The notes under the pieces: model-generated
What the model saw: only the letters and a program-made list of their open reading frames with translations
Database searches by the model: none
Told to the model about the DNA's origin: nothing
Translations under genes and position numbers: made by a program
Shown: piece by piece, positions 24,702 through 33,803 of the stretch
How positions within the stretch are numbered: the stretch's first letter is position 1
Layout of the letters: each line of letters opens with the position of its first letter
NCBI GenBank assembly: GCA_963783835.1
Contig: CAWAOX010000008.1
Span: 1 to 41,205, forward strand
Direction of reading: 5' to 3'
DNA length: 41,205 bases
Source: CAIQPS01 sp963783835
GTDB lineage: Bacteria > Actinomycetota > Thermoleophilia > RBG-16-64-13

Positions 24702-27026
24702 GTGACCAGTGGATCAAGTCGAATCATCTACGTTGACCAAGCCGCCAGCGGTGCCAACGACGGCACCTCTTGGGCAAACGCGTATGTGTCTCTGCAGTCC
24801 GCCCTTGCGGCAGCCCATGCGGGAGATCAGATCTGGGTGGCCGAAGGCATCTACTATCCCACCACGGGCACCGACCAGAGAGCGTCCTTCCGCATGGTCG
24901 AAGGGGTGGAGATCTATGGCGGGTTCGCGAGCGGAGCCCAGAGCCTGGGCGAGCAGGACTGGGTCAACCGCGCGACCATCCTCAGCGGGAACATCGGCGA
25001 CCCCGCGACGACCTCTGACAACACTTGGCAGATTGTCATAGGGGCGAACAACGCCGTCCTTGACGGCTTTGTGGTCCAGGACGGCCATGCCCCCGAGCCT
25101 CCTTCTGGTCCCGCTGGTGTGCCCGCCAAGCCTATCCTGGGCCAGCACATGACCCCCTTCATCGTCCTTGAAGGGGGTCCGTTTGGAGCTGGGATCTACA
25201 ACTATCAAGCAGCCCCAGTCGTCCGCAACTGCATCGTCGAGAGATGCAGCGCGGGCAAGGGCGGCGGCATCTACAATATGACCGCCACCGCTCCCGGCGT
25301 GACTGCGCCTTCTCCGGTGTTCATCAACGTGACCGTTCGCGACTGCCGTGCACTCCAGAGGGGCGGCGGCATGATGAACGACCTGGGGACCAACCCTCTT
25401 CTGGTCAACTGCACCTTCGAACGGAACACGTGTCTAGCGAAGTGCGGCGGTCTATACAATGACTTTGCCTGCTCACCTTTGGTCGTCAACTCCACCTTCA
25501 CCGGCAACACCGCCGACAGCGTCGGTGGCATGGGTAACGACGGGACCTCCAACCCCATCCTGGTGGGTTGCACCGTCACCGGCAACACGGCCAAGTACCT
25601 CAGTGGAGGGATCAACTTCGGTTCCTACAACGCGAACTTCCCCCATTGGGCCAATGTCCCCACGATTCTGGACACGCGCATCAAAGGCAACGTCTCTCTC
25701 ACCCACGCGCCGGCCGACTGGTTCATCTGGGGTGAGGACTGGATCGTCGCCTATGAAACGGACATCGAAGGCTGGGAGTACTCCAGCGAGAATGAGCCCC
25801 ACAAGGGACTGATCGCGCTGGCCCGTGAGATCGCCGATCTGGACGCCAAGACCATCTGGGAGCGCTACGGCGCCGAGCTTCTCGCCTTCACCCCGACCGG
25901 GGATCCCATGGAGCTCGATCCGAACCGGCCCGGTTTTGGCGTGGACTTCCAGCTGGTCACCGAGGTGGAGATTCCGTCCGCCATCTTCTACGTGGACGCC
26001 GTTTCCGGCGCCACGTCTCCTGACGGCGCCTCTTGGGCCTCGGCTTTCTCTGATCTTCAGCAGGCCATCGATGCCGCCTCCAGCGCCGGCGGGGGCCAGG
26101 TCTGGGTGGCTGAAGGCAGCTACTACCCGGGAACCACCCGTGATTCCTCCTTCGTCATGAAGCCATTCGTGGCTCTTTACGGCGGGTTTGCCCGTGGCGC
26201 CCAGACCTTGAGCGAGCGGGATTGGGTAAAGCACGCGACGGTGCTGAGCGGCAACATCGGTGACCCCTCCAAAGCCACCGAAAACGTCTACCACGTAGTC
26301 AAAGGGGCTTTCAACGGCATCCTCGACGGATTCGTGGTTCAGGACGGGTATGCGGATGGCATCATCAAGGACCGTTTCGGTGGGGGCATGTTCAACTGGG
26401 GTCACGACGCCTCGGCTATCGTGCGCAACACCACCTTCATCAACAACTACGCCGCGGACGGCGGAGCGGTCTTCAACTTCCTTGACTGCCTCGCCTACTT
26501 TAAGAACGTGACCTTCGCGGGCAACAGGGCTCTCATGGGCGGGGCCATGTCCAATCGGTTCGGCGCCGGGGTCCGACTGGACGACTGCCTGGTCAAGGAC
26601 AACTTCGCGGAGTATCGGGCCGGTGGGATCATGGTGAACTACGGCTCGAACGTGGAGTGTCACAACGTGGTCTTCGAAGGCAACGTCACCAACGGTTGCG
26701 GTGGCGGGGTCATGATAGACGACCAAGCCTCTCAGTATGGCTGGACCACTCCGCTTTTCAGAGGCTGCAGCTTCTCCGGCAACAAGTCCGCCTATGAGGG
26801 TGGGGCCCTGTCGAACTACCAGGGCGCAAGCACCTGGGTGGACGAGTGCAGCTTCTCCGGCAACGTGGCCCTCCAGGGCAACGACCTGGCCAACACCCAG
26901 CGCGCCAACCTGTGGGTCTCCGCGTGCCCCAGCGCCTCAGCCGTCTACGACGACGGGAGTGCATTTCTAGAGCATGGTCAACGGCCGTCGCCTTTCCCGC
27001 CGACTAGACAGCATATCCAGCCCTGA
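24702..27026 (+). CDS. Right-handed beta-helix protein with duplicated N-terminal module
   Basis: A 774-aa parallel beta-helix (pectin-lyase-like fold) protein. Two homologous halves each begin with the same module: IIYVDQAASGANDGTSWANA in the first, IFYVDAVSGATSPDGASWAS in the second. Both continue with IWVAEG or VWVAEG, YGGFA, LSGNIGDP and LDGFVVQDG, followed by repeated short coils such as NTTFINNYAADGGAVFN. This pattern is typical of large surface and polymorphic-outer-membrane-like proteins that bind or cleave polysaccharide. There is no signal peptide at the chosen start and no sorting motif at the end, which is odd for the type. The GTG at 24702 has a strong GGGGGAG; an ATG at 24669 adds 11 residues but no signal either. 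Confidence 0.8.
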   Translation: MTSGSSRIIYVDQAASGANDGTSWANAYVSLQSALAAAHAGDQIWVAEGIYYPTTGTDQRASFRMVEGVEIYGGFASGAQSLGEQDWVNRATILSGNIGDPATTSDNTWQIVIGANNAVLDGFVVQDGHAPEPPSGPAGVPAKPILGQHMTPFIVLEGGPFGAGIYNYQAAPVVRNCIVERCSAGKGGGIYNMTATAPGVTAPSPVFINVTVRDCRALQRGGGMMNDLGTNPLLVNCTFERNTCLAKCGGLYNDFACSPLVVNSTFTGNTADSVGGMGNDGTSNPILVGCTVTGNTAKYLSGGINFGSYNANFPHWANVPTILDTRIKGNVSLTHAPADWFIWGEDWIVAYETDIEGWEYSSENEPHKGLIALAREIADLDAKTIWERYGAELLAFTPTGDPMELDPNRPGFGVDFQLVTEVEIPSAIFYVDAVSGATSPDGASWASAFSDLQQAIDAASSAGGGQVWVAEGSYYPGTTRDSSFVMKPFVALYGGFARGAQTLSERDWVKHATVLSGNIGDPSKATENVYHVVKGAFNGILDGFVVQDGYADGIIKDRFGGGMFNWGHDASAIVRNTTFINNYAADGGAVFNFLDCLAYFKNVTFAGNRALMGGAMSNRFGAGVRLDDCLVKDNFAEYRAGGIMVNYGSNVECHNVVFEGNVTNGCGGGVMIDDQASQYGWTTPLFRGCSFSGNKSAYEGGALSNYQGASTWVDECSFSGNVALQGNDLANTQRANLWVSACPSASAVYDDGSAFLEHGQRPSPFPPTRQHIQP

Positions 27027-27058
27027 TCTAGCGCTCCTCTGAAACCCAAAGGCCATGC

Positions 27059-27748
27059 TCAGCCATCGCGGAGCGTCCCTTGTGCGGATGCCCCGCTCTT
27101 AGCGACCACGAAATACTCTGAGGTGCTGTGGACCAACTCCTCGATCTCGACGGTGACCAAACCCGCGGCGCCCATGGACTCCCGCAACTCCCCGATCTTC
27201 CAGCGCCGCACGTGAGGGATCAGCCTCAGCCTGCCGGCCAAGCTTACGAGAAGCATCACGGCTCTGACCGGCAATGTCCCCTTCTCTCCCAGGCAGGGCG
27301 TCACCGATATGAGCAAACCGTCCGGTTTCAACAGTTCGCCTATCCTTAGAAGAGCCTCTGGTACGTCCTCCAGCAAGTGGAATATGTTGAAGGCCAGGAC
27401 TACGTCGAACGACTCACGCCCAAGGCTTTCGTCGAATATCGTGGCTTTGGCAAAAGACACATTGGTGGCCCTACGCGCGTCTGCCGCCTCTCTTGCACCA
27501 GCGATCATCGTGGACGAGATATCGATCCCGTGGATCGCTCTGACGGTAGCGGCAAGCTTCAGGTCTACGCTGCCCATCGCACACCCGTAGTCCAGGACGG
27601 TATCGGTAGCTTTGAGGTACGGCCTGGTCCTGGCCAGGACCTTGGTGTCGGTCTGCTCGGACTCCTCGGTCGGTTTGTCCCAGTGGCGGGCGAGTCTGTC
27701 CCAGAACTTCTCCGCCTTGCTCCGTCTTGGATCGGAAGAGCCGGTCAC
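27059..27748 (-). CDS. Class I SAM-dependent methyltransferase
   Basis: A 229-aa methyltransferase of the Rossmann type. Motif I is TVLDYGCAMGSVDLKLA, followed by IHGIDISSTMIAGARE (acidic residue binding the ribose), KATIFDESLGRESFDVVLAF (motif II region) and LLKPDGLLISVTP. The N-terminal SKAEKFWDRLARHWDKP block is common in small-molecule or quinone-type methyltransferases. The substrate cannot be told. The GTG start at 27748 overlaps the stop of the preceding DUF4386-like gene (GTGA), so it is the last gene of a three-gene operon. It converges on the beta-helix gene. Confidence 0.88.
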   Translation of the reverse strand: MTGSSDPRRSKAEKFWDRLARHWDKPTEESEQTDTKVLARTRPYLKATDTVLDYGCAMGSVDLKLAATVRAIHGIDISSTMIAGAREAADARRATNVSFAKATIFDESLGRESFDVVLAFNIFHLLEDVPEALLRIGELLKPDGLLISVTPCLGEKGTLPVRAVMLLVSLAGRLRLIPHVRRWKIGELRESMGAAGLVTVEIEELVHSTSEYFVVAKSGASAQGTLRDG

Positions 27749-28464
27749 GGCGTGAAGCCCTCGACATTCGCGGGCCGGTCGGAAGTCACCGCCGGAGTTT
27801 TGAACCCCCTGACTATCAACCACACCGCCAGCACCATCTCCTGCACGCCGATGGGGATGTTCAAGACAATGTTCACATTCGAGAAACCGAGCTCCTGGGT
27901 GAAGCCGGAATAGACGGTCGCCACCAGCGCCAATGACGCGGCTACCAGACCCCAACCAGACAGCCATCGAGGAACGAGTCTCGCTTTGAACAGCAGGTAG
28001 TAGTACATCAGAGCGCCGACAAGGAACGGAAGCATCGCGACGAATCCAAACGTCCAATCCCGAGCCGCCAGCAAGCTGGTTCCCACGGCCTGGTAGGACG
28101 ACGCCTCCGCGGATCCCCCGGCCACGGCCTCCTGGCTCACACCCAGGAGTGTCACCAGGCTGAGCGCACCGACAAGAACGAACGCACCCTCGGCGAGTCT
28201 GCCGGCGACGGATCCGAGAGCCAAGGCCCGGTTGTGCTTTCTCACGACCGGATAGAGTGCTATGGCTATGCCGGCGGCGGTAGCGGCCCAGACGAACTCG
28301 ATGAGCGCCGTCAACACCACCCGGTCGTCGTTCGCCGCCAGCCTGGCGAGATCGACCGGGGCGTCCAGCATCGAGCCCAACGGAACCACGCTCAGTATGC
28401 TCGCGGCCGAGCAGGCGATGAAGAGCAGGCCCGCTGCGATCGCGTTTCTTCTGTAAGAGGGCAT
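27745..28464 (-). CDS. DUF4386-like multi-pass membrane protein
   Basis: A 239-aa protein with six likely membrane helices, starting AIAAGLLFIACSAASILS. The motifs LEGxM/L-like GSMLDAP, YPVVRKHNRALALG, AARDWTFGFVAMLPFLVGAL and YYYLLFKARLVPRWLSGWGL match the DUF4386 pattern, in particular the P-R-WLS-W-G segment. The family has no known biochemical role. The start ATG 28464 follows AAGGAGAT; its stop overlaps the methyltransferase start, and the DUF4389 gene ends 16 bases upstream of its start, so the three form an operon. Confidence 0.82.
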   Translation of the reverse strand: MPSYRRNAIAAGLLFIACSAASILSVVPLGSMLDAPVDLARLAANDDRVVLTALIEFVWAATAAGIAIALYPVVRKHNRALALGSVAGRLAEGAFVLVGALSLVTLLGVSQEAVAGGSAEASSYQAVGTSLLAARDWTFGFVAMLPFLVGALMYYYLLFKARLVPRWLSGWGLVAASLALVATVYSGFTQELGFSNVNIVLNIPIGVQEMVLAVWLIVRGFKTPAVTSDRPANVEGFTP

Positions 28465-28480
28465 TCCCTATCTCCTTCCG

Positions 28481-29128
28481 CTATTCGGAGAGGCCGAAGG
28501 GCGGGTACTGGTCGGTGACGAGCAGGAAGGCGTAGGCCGAGACCCGCAGCGACCAGCGCTGGACCCCAACCACGTAGTCGAAGAGACTCCTTGGGTACGT
28601 GCCGGTGAAGAGGATGGCGAACCACGCGATCACGATGCAGACCACGGCTCCTATCCAGAGGAAGAACAACACGACGTAGTGGGGGATGGCAAGGAACCAC
28701 TTGACCAGCGGAAGCCCGCGACTGAGCTGCCCCGCGTCGGGATAGAGGAAATCGAGATGGACCGCCTGCTCCTCGTCGGTGGAGGGGTAGTCATCCCGCA
28801 GTAGCGCGGCGTAGACCCAGACTCGCGCCAGGAACCGCGTGAGCTGGAGGTTCCAGTCGAACCACCAACGCGGGTACTTCTTGCGGAACAGGATCATGAG
28901 CAGCAGGGGCGCGAACAGTATGCCCACCGTCGCCCACGACCAGGAGTAGTCGGTTCCCTCGATGCTGAAGCTTCCCGAGGTCAGGAGGGTCGCGATGACG
29001 AGGATCGGGATGATCCACAGGAAGCGGAAGAAGGTGCTGAGTCTATTGAGAGGCTTGTCCGGGTAGTCGACGCGGAAGGTCAAGGGATACTTGGGCGCGG
29101 TTGGATAAGGCAGCATTGGTGTTTGCAT
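28481..29128 (-). CDS. DUF4389 family membrane protein
   Basis: A 215-aa membrane protein beginning YPLTFRVDYPDKPLNRLSTF, the signature of DUF4389, followed by helices FFRFLWIIPILVIATLLT, SWATVGILFAPLLLMILFR and a long pair VKWFLAIPHYVVLFFLWIGA / VVCIVIAWFAILFTG. The end PRSLFDYVVGVQRWSLRVSA and DQYPPFGL is also typical. Function unknown; relatives are frequent in Actinomycetota. The start ATG 29128 has AGGAGGG 3-4 bases upstream. It is the first gene of the DUF4389 - DUF4386-like - methyltransferase operon, with a 241-base divergent intergenic region to the next plus-strand gene, where I see no clear promoter. Confidence 0.88.
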   Translation of the reverse strand: MQTPMLPYPTAPKYPLTFRVDYPDKPLNRLSTFFRFLWIIPILVIATLLTSGSFSIEGTDYSWSWATVGILFAPLLLMILFRKKYPRWWFDWNLQLTRFLARVWVYAALLRDDYPSTDEEQAVHLDFLYPDAGQLSRGLPLVKWFLAIPHYVVLFFLWIGAVVCIVIAWFAILFTGTYPRSLFDYVVGVQRWSLRVSAYAFLLVTDQYPPFGLSE

Positions 29129-29369
29129 GAGCCCTCCTGTTCGGGTGCGGGCGGGTGCCCCTTTTCTTAGTCTGCTTGTTCAGCGTACCTAGCGCCAGGA
29201 GCAAGAGAACCGGGCGGATGCAGGGAATGATAGCCCGCCGCATGGCGAGTCTTTTGCTGGCCCAGTGACCAGGTGCACAACCCTGCCCCCGGCCGGTCCC
29301 GCGACCCGCCTGCCTCCATACACTTGTACCAAGAGAACCGTCGTCGGGAGAGCCACGAGGAGGCAGTTC

Positions 29370-30053
29370 ATGGAGCTATCGCGGCAGGTCGAGCAGGAAA
29401 GAAGTGTCTTGAAGTGGGGCGGTCTTGGCGGAATGGTAGGAAGCATCGTCCTTGTCGTCGTCTTTGTCATCGTGGCCGTCTTTGTGGGATCGGATCCGAA
29501 TGAGCCGATGGGCTTTCCGGGAATCCGGGTCGCTCGCACGTTTGAAGACGGTCTCTACCTTGCGGTCATGATCCTGTGGATCCCCCTCTTCCTGGCGCTG
29601 TATCGTGCCCTTCGACAAGAGCGTCTCGCACCGGCGTTGTTCGGTAGCGCTCTAGGTATTGTCGGACTCGTCGTCCTCGCAGCCGGAGCGCTCCCGCACA
29701 TCACGACGCTGGCGGTCTCCGACCTCGTGCATGCTCCAGGGGCAACGATCAGCAACGAGGCTGCGCTGGAACTGTGGAAGGCGGCCTACGCGGTGTTCAA
29801 CGCTTTGCTGACTGCGGGACTCATCCTCTCAACGATCGGGGTCATCTGCCTCGGAGCGGCAATGATCAAGAATCCAAAGTTCGGCCGGGGGATCGGCTGG
29901 ACAAGCGTGGTACTTGGTGTGGCCGGGGTCGTGGCGTCATCGGTTGATCTGTGGAACCCCGATTCACCGTCGGCGGCGGTCGCCATGGTGGGACTCATCG
30001 TCTTTTGCGCGATCTCGGGATGGAAGACCTATAGAGCGTCGAGACTCGCGTAG
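29370..30053 (+). CDS. Six-helix membrane protein, DUF4386-like
   Basis: A 227-aa protein with about six helices: VGSIVLVVVFVIVAVFVG, LYLAVMILWIPLFLALYRAL, LFGSALGIVGLVVLAAGALP, a helix at YAVFNALLTAGLILSTIGVI, VVLGVAGVVASSVDL and VAMVGLIVFCAISGWKTY. The arrangement and the ...GRGIGWTSVVLG segment resemble DUF4386-type proteins, similar to the neighbour at 27745, but with weak identity. The ATG at 29370 has GAGGAGG 6 bases upstream. It ends 22 bases before the MMPL transporter gene, suggesting co-transcription. No function is assigned. Confidence 0.72.
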   Translation: MELSRQVEQERSVLKWGGLGGMVGSIVLVVVFVIVAVFVGSDPNEPMGFPGIRVARTFEDGLYLAVMILWIPLFLALYRALRQERLAPALFGSALGIVGLVVLAAGALPHITTLAVSDLVHAPGATISNEAALELWKAAYAVFNALLTAGLILSTIGVICLGAAMIKNPKFGRGIGWTSVVLGVAGVVASSVDLWNPDSPSAAVAMVGLIVFCAISGWKTYRASRLA

Positions 30054-30075
30054 GGCTAAGAAAGTGGGGTGCCTG

Positions 30076-32400
30076 ATGAAGAAGTTCAGTCTTGAGTCGA
30101 TCGCCCGGCGATGTGCCCGCCATCCCTGGAGGACGTTGGGCGCTTGGGCCGTTTTGCTCATCTGCGCCGCGGCCGTCACCGTCCTCTACCTGGGCGGCGC
30201 GCTCAGTAACCAGCAGCACTTCACCAACGATCCCGAGTCTTCGCGGGCCACCGCCCTCATCAATGACAAGTTCCCCGGCAACGACCAGTCGCGAGAACTG
30301 GTCATTGTCCGGTCGCCCGGGTTCAGCGTCGACCAGCCCCAGTTCCGCGAGCACGTGCAGGCGGTGACATCTCGGGTGCTGGCCCTCGGTCCGACCGTGG
30401 TGCAGTCCGGCATCGACTACACCACCGATCCTTCCCCGGTACTCGTATCTGCCGACCGACACGCCGCGCTCCTGGTCTTCACCATGGCGCAATCCGCGGC
30501 TACAGCCACGGACGACGCCAAGGCGCTCACCGCCGCGGCCCGCGAAGCGGCCGCCTCCTCGGATTTCGAGGTGCTCGTCACCGGTGAGGCAAGCATCAAC
30601 AGCGACTTCGGCGCCACCGCTGAGAGCGATCTCCGCAAAGGAGAGATATTCGGCGTGGGGATAGCCCTGATCATACTGGTCCTGGTCTTCGGGGCCGTCG
30701 TCACCGCTGCCATCCCGCTGATCATGGCACTCGCCTCCATCCTGCTCGCCATGGGTATCACCGCCATGGTAGGCCAGGTGACCGATCTATCGTTCTTCAT
30801 CACGAACATGATCACCATGATCGGCCTCGCGATGGGGATCGACTACTCGCTGTTCGTGGTCTCCCGGTACAGGGAAGAGAGGGCCGCCGGACGGGATAAG
30901 GTCGATGCGATCGGCCGGTCCGCCTCCACGGCCACCCGCTCGGTGCTGTTCAGCGCCCTGGCCGTTATCCTGGCCCTGGGCGGCCTGTTCCTGGTCCCGT
31001 CGACCCTCTTCCAAAGCATGGCCCTGGGCGCCATCGTCGCCGTCTTCACCGCCCTGTTGGCCGCGCTCACGCTGCTCCCGGCTTTGCTGAGCGCCATGGG
31101 TGACCGGGTGAACGCTCTCCGGGTCCCCTTCATTCGCAAGACCGGGGGAGCCGGCCGTTCGGATGGCTTCTGGGACGGCGTCAGCAATGGCGTCATGCGC
31201 CGGCCGGTGATGAGCCTTATCGTGGCCGGTGGGATGCTGTTGCTGCTGGCCTCTCTGTACTTCTCCATCGATCTGGGCTCGGCCGGGGTCGAGACCTTGC
31301 CCGCCTCCATGGCGTCCCGCCAGGGCTTCGAGGCCCTGCAGAACGGATTTCCCGGCGCCTCGATCCAGCCGGTCGAAGTGACCATCGCCGGCGATCCCAC
31401 CTCTCCGGCTGCGACTCAGGGAATCGAAGGGCTGCGCACCGTGCTGGCCGGCGACCCGGCGTTCGTGGGTCCCGGCGCGACGCGGACGAGCCCCGACGGC
31501 CGGCTCACCGTGCTCTCCCTCGTCGTGATGGGCGAGCCGAACGGCAAGGCGGCGCAGGCGGCCGTCAGGACCCTGCGCTCCGAGTACCTGCCCGCGGCTT
31601 TCGCCGGCACCGGGCTGGTCGCTGGGACCGACGTCCTGACCACCGGCCAGACCTCCCTCGTCATCGACTACCTCGACGCCATCAACGGAGCCACCGGCTG
31701 GGTCTTCCTGTTCATCCTCGGCCTGTCGTTCGTGCTCCTGCTGGTCGTGTTCCGCTCGATCCTGGTGCCGCTCAAAGCCATCCTCATGAACCTGCTCTCC
31801 GTGGGGGCTGCCTACGGCCTCATGGTGGCGGTGTTCCAGAAAGGATGGGGAGCGGACCTTCTTGGACTACAAAGAGTGGACTTTGTCGAAGCCTGGGTGC
31901 CTCTCTTCCTGTTCGCTGTGCTGTTCGGGACCTCCATGGACTACCACGTGTTCCTGCTCAGCCGGATCCGCGAGCGCTTCGATCAGACCGGCGACAACCG
32001 GGAGGCGGTGGCGTTCGGCCTGCGGCGGACGGGCGGGATCATCACGGGCGCGGCCCTGATCATGGTGGCGGTGTTCGGCGGGTTCGCGGCCGGCGACCTG
32101 GTGATGTTCCAGCAACTGGGCTTCGGGCTTGCGGTCGCGGTGTTCCTCGACGCCACCGTAGTCCGCTGCGTGCTGGTGCCGGCTGCCATGCGCCTGCTGG
32201 GGACAGCGAACTGGTGGTTCCCGCGGTGGCTGAGCTGGCTGCCCGACCTGCGGGTGGAGGCGGACGAGCCGGCGGGCCGGAGCACGTCGACCGATACCGG
32301 CCAAGGCGCGGGCGCCGCTGAGGGAGCGGGCGCGGGCAGAACCACCGCCCCCCGGCCGGCAGCCGTCCCGGCGCTGATGGCAGCGGCTGAGACCGAGTAG
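30076..32400 (+). CDS. MMPL-family RND transporter
   Basis: A 774-aa exporter of the MmpL branch of the RND superfamily, which moves lipids, siderophores or drugs using the proton gradient. It has a basic N-terminus, a first helix (LGAWAVLLICAAAVTVLYLG), a 130-residue extracytoplasmic loop, five helices, a second loop and five more helices. Family motifs are GLAMGIDYSLFVVSRYREE in the first half and LFGTSMDYHVFLLSRIRE in the second; both hold the Asp-Tyr pair used in proton relay. The last 45 residues are a cytoplasmic Ala/Gly/Thr-rich tail. The ATG at 30076 is 22 bases after the previous stop. The substrate is unknown. Confidence 0.93.
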   Translation: MKKFSLESIARRCARHPWRTLGAWAVLLICAAAVTVLYLGGALSNQQHFTNDPESSRATALINDKFPGNDQSRELVIVRSPGFSVDQPQFREHVQAVTSRVLALGPTVVQSGIDYTTDPSPVLVSADRHAALLVFTMAQSAATATDDAKALTAAAREAAASSDFEVLVTGEASINSDFGATAESDLRKGEIFGVGIALIILVLVFGAVVTAAIPLIMALASILLAMGITAMVGQVTDLSFFITNMITMIGLAMGIDYSLFVVSRYREERAAGRDKVDAIGRSASTATRSVLFSALAVILALGGLFLVPSTLFQSMALGAIVAVFTALLAALTLLPALLSAMGDRVNALRVPFIRKTGGAGRSDGFWDGVSNGVMRRPVMSLIVAGGMLLLLASLYFSIDLGSAGVETLPASMASRQGFEALQNGFPGASIQPVEVTIAGDPTSPAATQGIEGLRTVLAGDPAFVGPGATRTSPDGRLTVLSLVVMGEPNGKAAQAAVRTLRSEYLPAAFAGTGLVAGTDVLTTGQTSLVIDYLDAINGATGWVFLFILGLSFVLLLVVFRSILVPLKAILMNLLSVGAAYGLMVAVFQKGWGADLLGLQRVDFVEAWVPLFLFAVLFGTSMDYHVFLLSRIRERFDQTGDNREAVAFGLRRTGGIITGAALIMVAVFGGFAAGDLVMFQQLGFGLAVAVFLDATVVRCVLVPAAMRLLGTANWWFPRWLSWLPDLRVEADEPAGRSTSTDTGQGAGAAEGAGAGRTTAPRPAAVPALMAAAETE

Positions 32401-32438
32401 GAAGGCGCCAAAAAGGAAGGGCATCTACCTGAACGCCA

Positions 32439-32466
32439 CCACGCCGGTTCGCACCCTTCGGCGTGG
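32439..32466 (+). terminator. 8-bp hairpin after MMPL gene
   Basis: CCACGCCG (32439-32446) and CGGCGTGG (32459-32466) form a perfect 8-bp stem with a 12-base loop, 38 bases after the MMPL stop and 94 bases before the dehydrogenase start. There is no T run, so it is a weak or factor-dependent terminator, or an RNA-stabilising hairpin. Confidence 0.45.
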
Positions 32467-32559
32467 CCCTCCGTGCGGGTGTCTCGCCGTCCGTACCGTG
32501 GTAATGTTTGTCAACCGGCTGCAGGTATCAGCAGAGCGAAGCTACCATGGGGGGAGCAC

Positions 32560-33669
32560 GTGAAGATCAAGGCCGCGGTCCTGCGAGAGATCAATAAGAG
32601 CTACAGCATCGAGGAACTCGAACTCGATCCGCCCAAGGAGGGCGAGGCCCTCGTCAAGTACGCGTATGCCGGCTATTGTCACAGCGACTTGAGCAACTCC
32701 AAGGGTTTCACCAAGATGAATCTGCCGATGGTTGCCGGTCACGAGGCGTCCGGCGTCGTGGTCGAGGTCGGCCCGGGCGTGACCAAGGTCAAACCGGGCG
32801 ACCATGTTGCCAGCGCCTGGATGTGTCCTTGCGGCCAGTGCCCCGAGTGCCGGAAGGGCATGGGGAACATCTGCTCGGGGACGTTCCCGCAGTTCGTCAA
32901 CGGCACCATGCTGGACGGCACCAGCCGTCTCCGCGACTCCAAGGGCAACACCGTCCTGCACGGCAACTTCGTCTCCGGGTTCTCCGACTACACCGTGATG
33001 CCCGAAGGCGCGCTCATCCCCGTTCCCAAGAACATGCCTCTCGATTGGGCCGCTCTTATGAGCTGCTGCATCCCGACCGGCTGGGGCACCGTGACCAAGC
33101 AGGCGAAGGTGCAGCCGGGCGACGCCGTGGCGGTATGGGGCCTGGGAGGTGTCGGACAAAACATATTGCGGGCGGCAAAGATGCGGCAGGCCAATCCGCT
33201 CATCGTCATCGACCTCGAGGAGGCCCGGCGCGAGAAGGCCATGAAGCTTGGCGCCACTCACTTCATCAACAACTCGAAGGAAGACCCGGTGCCGATCGTG
33301 CAGCAATTGACCGGCGGTGGCCTCGACATCATCTTCGAGTGCAGCGGGGACCCGGGTGCGACGGTCCAGGCGTACTGGGCGCTGCGCCCGAGCGGCAAGC
33401 TGATGCAGGTGGGCATCATGGGCGAGCACGAAGTCGCCCCGCTTGCGCTCACGTTCCTGGTCTTCGGGCAGAAATCCATCAATGGCGTCTTGTACGGCGC
33501 CATCTCCACGAGGGACGACATCCCGAAGTACGTCGAGCTCGCCATGCGCGGCGACATGATGCTCGACACCATCATCGAGGGCCACTTCAAGATCGAAGAG
33601 ATAAACGACATCCGGGAGAGGATGGAGCGGCGGGAACTGAACGGCCGCTGGGTCTGCAAGTGGGACTGA
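32560..33669 (+). CDS. Mycofactocin-linked zinc-dependent alcohol dehydrogenase (MDR family)
   Basis: A 369-aa medium-chain dehydrogenase. GYCHSDLSNSKG holds the catalytic zinc Cys, GHEASGVVVEVGPGV the zinc His-Glu, and CPCGQCPECRKGMGNIC the four-Cys structural zinc site. AVWGLGGVGQNILRAAKM is the nucleotide-binding fold with IDLEEARR after it. It resembles the MDR dehydrogenases that accompany mycofactocin (the Rxyl_3153 type of Rubrobacter). These keep their NAD(H) tightly bound and need mycofactocin as external electron acceptor, so the reaction is probably alcohol to aldehyde with electrons passed to the mycofactocin. The GTG at 32560 has GGGGGGAG just upstream; an upstream in-frame start at 32473 reads as unlikely sequence. 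It ends 11 bases before mftA. Confidence 0.9.
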   Translation: MKIKAAVLREINKSYSIEELELDPPKEGEALVKYAYAGYCHSDLSNSKGFTKMNLPMVAGHEASGVVVEVGPGVTKVKPGDHVASAWMCPCGQCPECRKGMGNICSGTFPQFVNGTMLDGTSRLRDSKGNTVLHGNFVSGFSDYTVMPEGALIPVPKNMPLDWAALMSCCIPTGWGTVTKQAKVQPGDAVAVWGLGGVGQNILRAAKMRQANPLIVIDLEEARREKAMKLGATHFINNSKEDPVPIVQQLTGGGLDIIFECSGDPGATVQAYWALRPSGKLMQVGIMGEHEVAPLALTFLVFGQKSINGVLYGAISTRDDIPKYVELAMRGDMMLDTIIEGHFKIEEINDIRERMERRELNGRWVCKWD

Positions 33670-33680
33670 CGGAGGGACAT

Positions 33681-33803
33681 GTGGACACGATGAGCAGCAC
33701 CCCCGGGTTCGAGGCTTCCTCGCCCGGCGCCGACGAGCCGGCCGTCCTCGAGGAGATCGAGGTCGAAGAGCTGGCTGTGGACGGCATTTGTGGCGTCTAC
33801 TGA
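33681..33803 (+). CDS. mftA: Mycofactocin precursor peptide MftA
   Basis: A 40-aa peptide ending EELAVDGICGVY. The C-terminal DG-x-CGVY is the hallmark of mycofactocin precursors; most known ones end IDGMCGVY, so this has Val for Ile and Ile for Met. Val39 and Tyr40 are the residues MftC decarboxylates and crosslinks, and the acidic stretch around 24-30 fits the leader bound by MftB. The GTG at 33681 has GGAGG 5 bases upstream and is preferred to the ATG at 33690 (37 aa). It lies 11 bases after the dehydrogenase stop and overlaps the mftB start by 14 bases. It is easily missed because a larger overlapping frame (32676-33803) includes it. Confidence 0.93.
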   Translation: MDTMSSTPGFEASSPGADEPAVLEEIEVEELAVDGICGVY

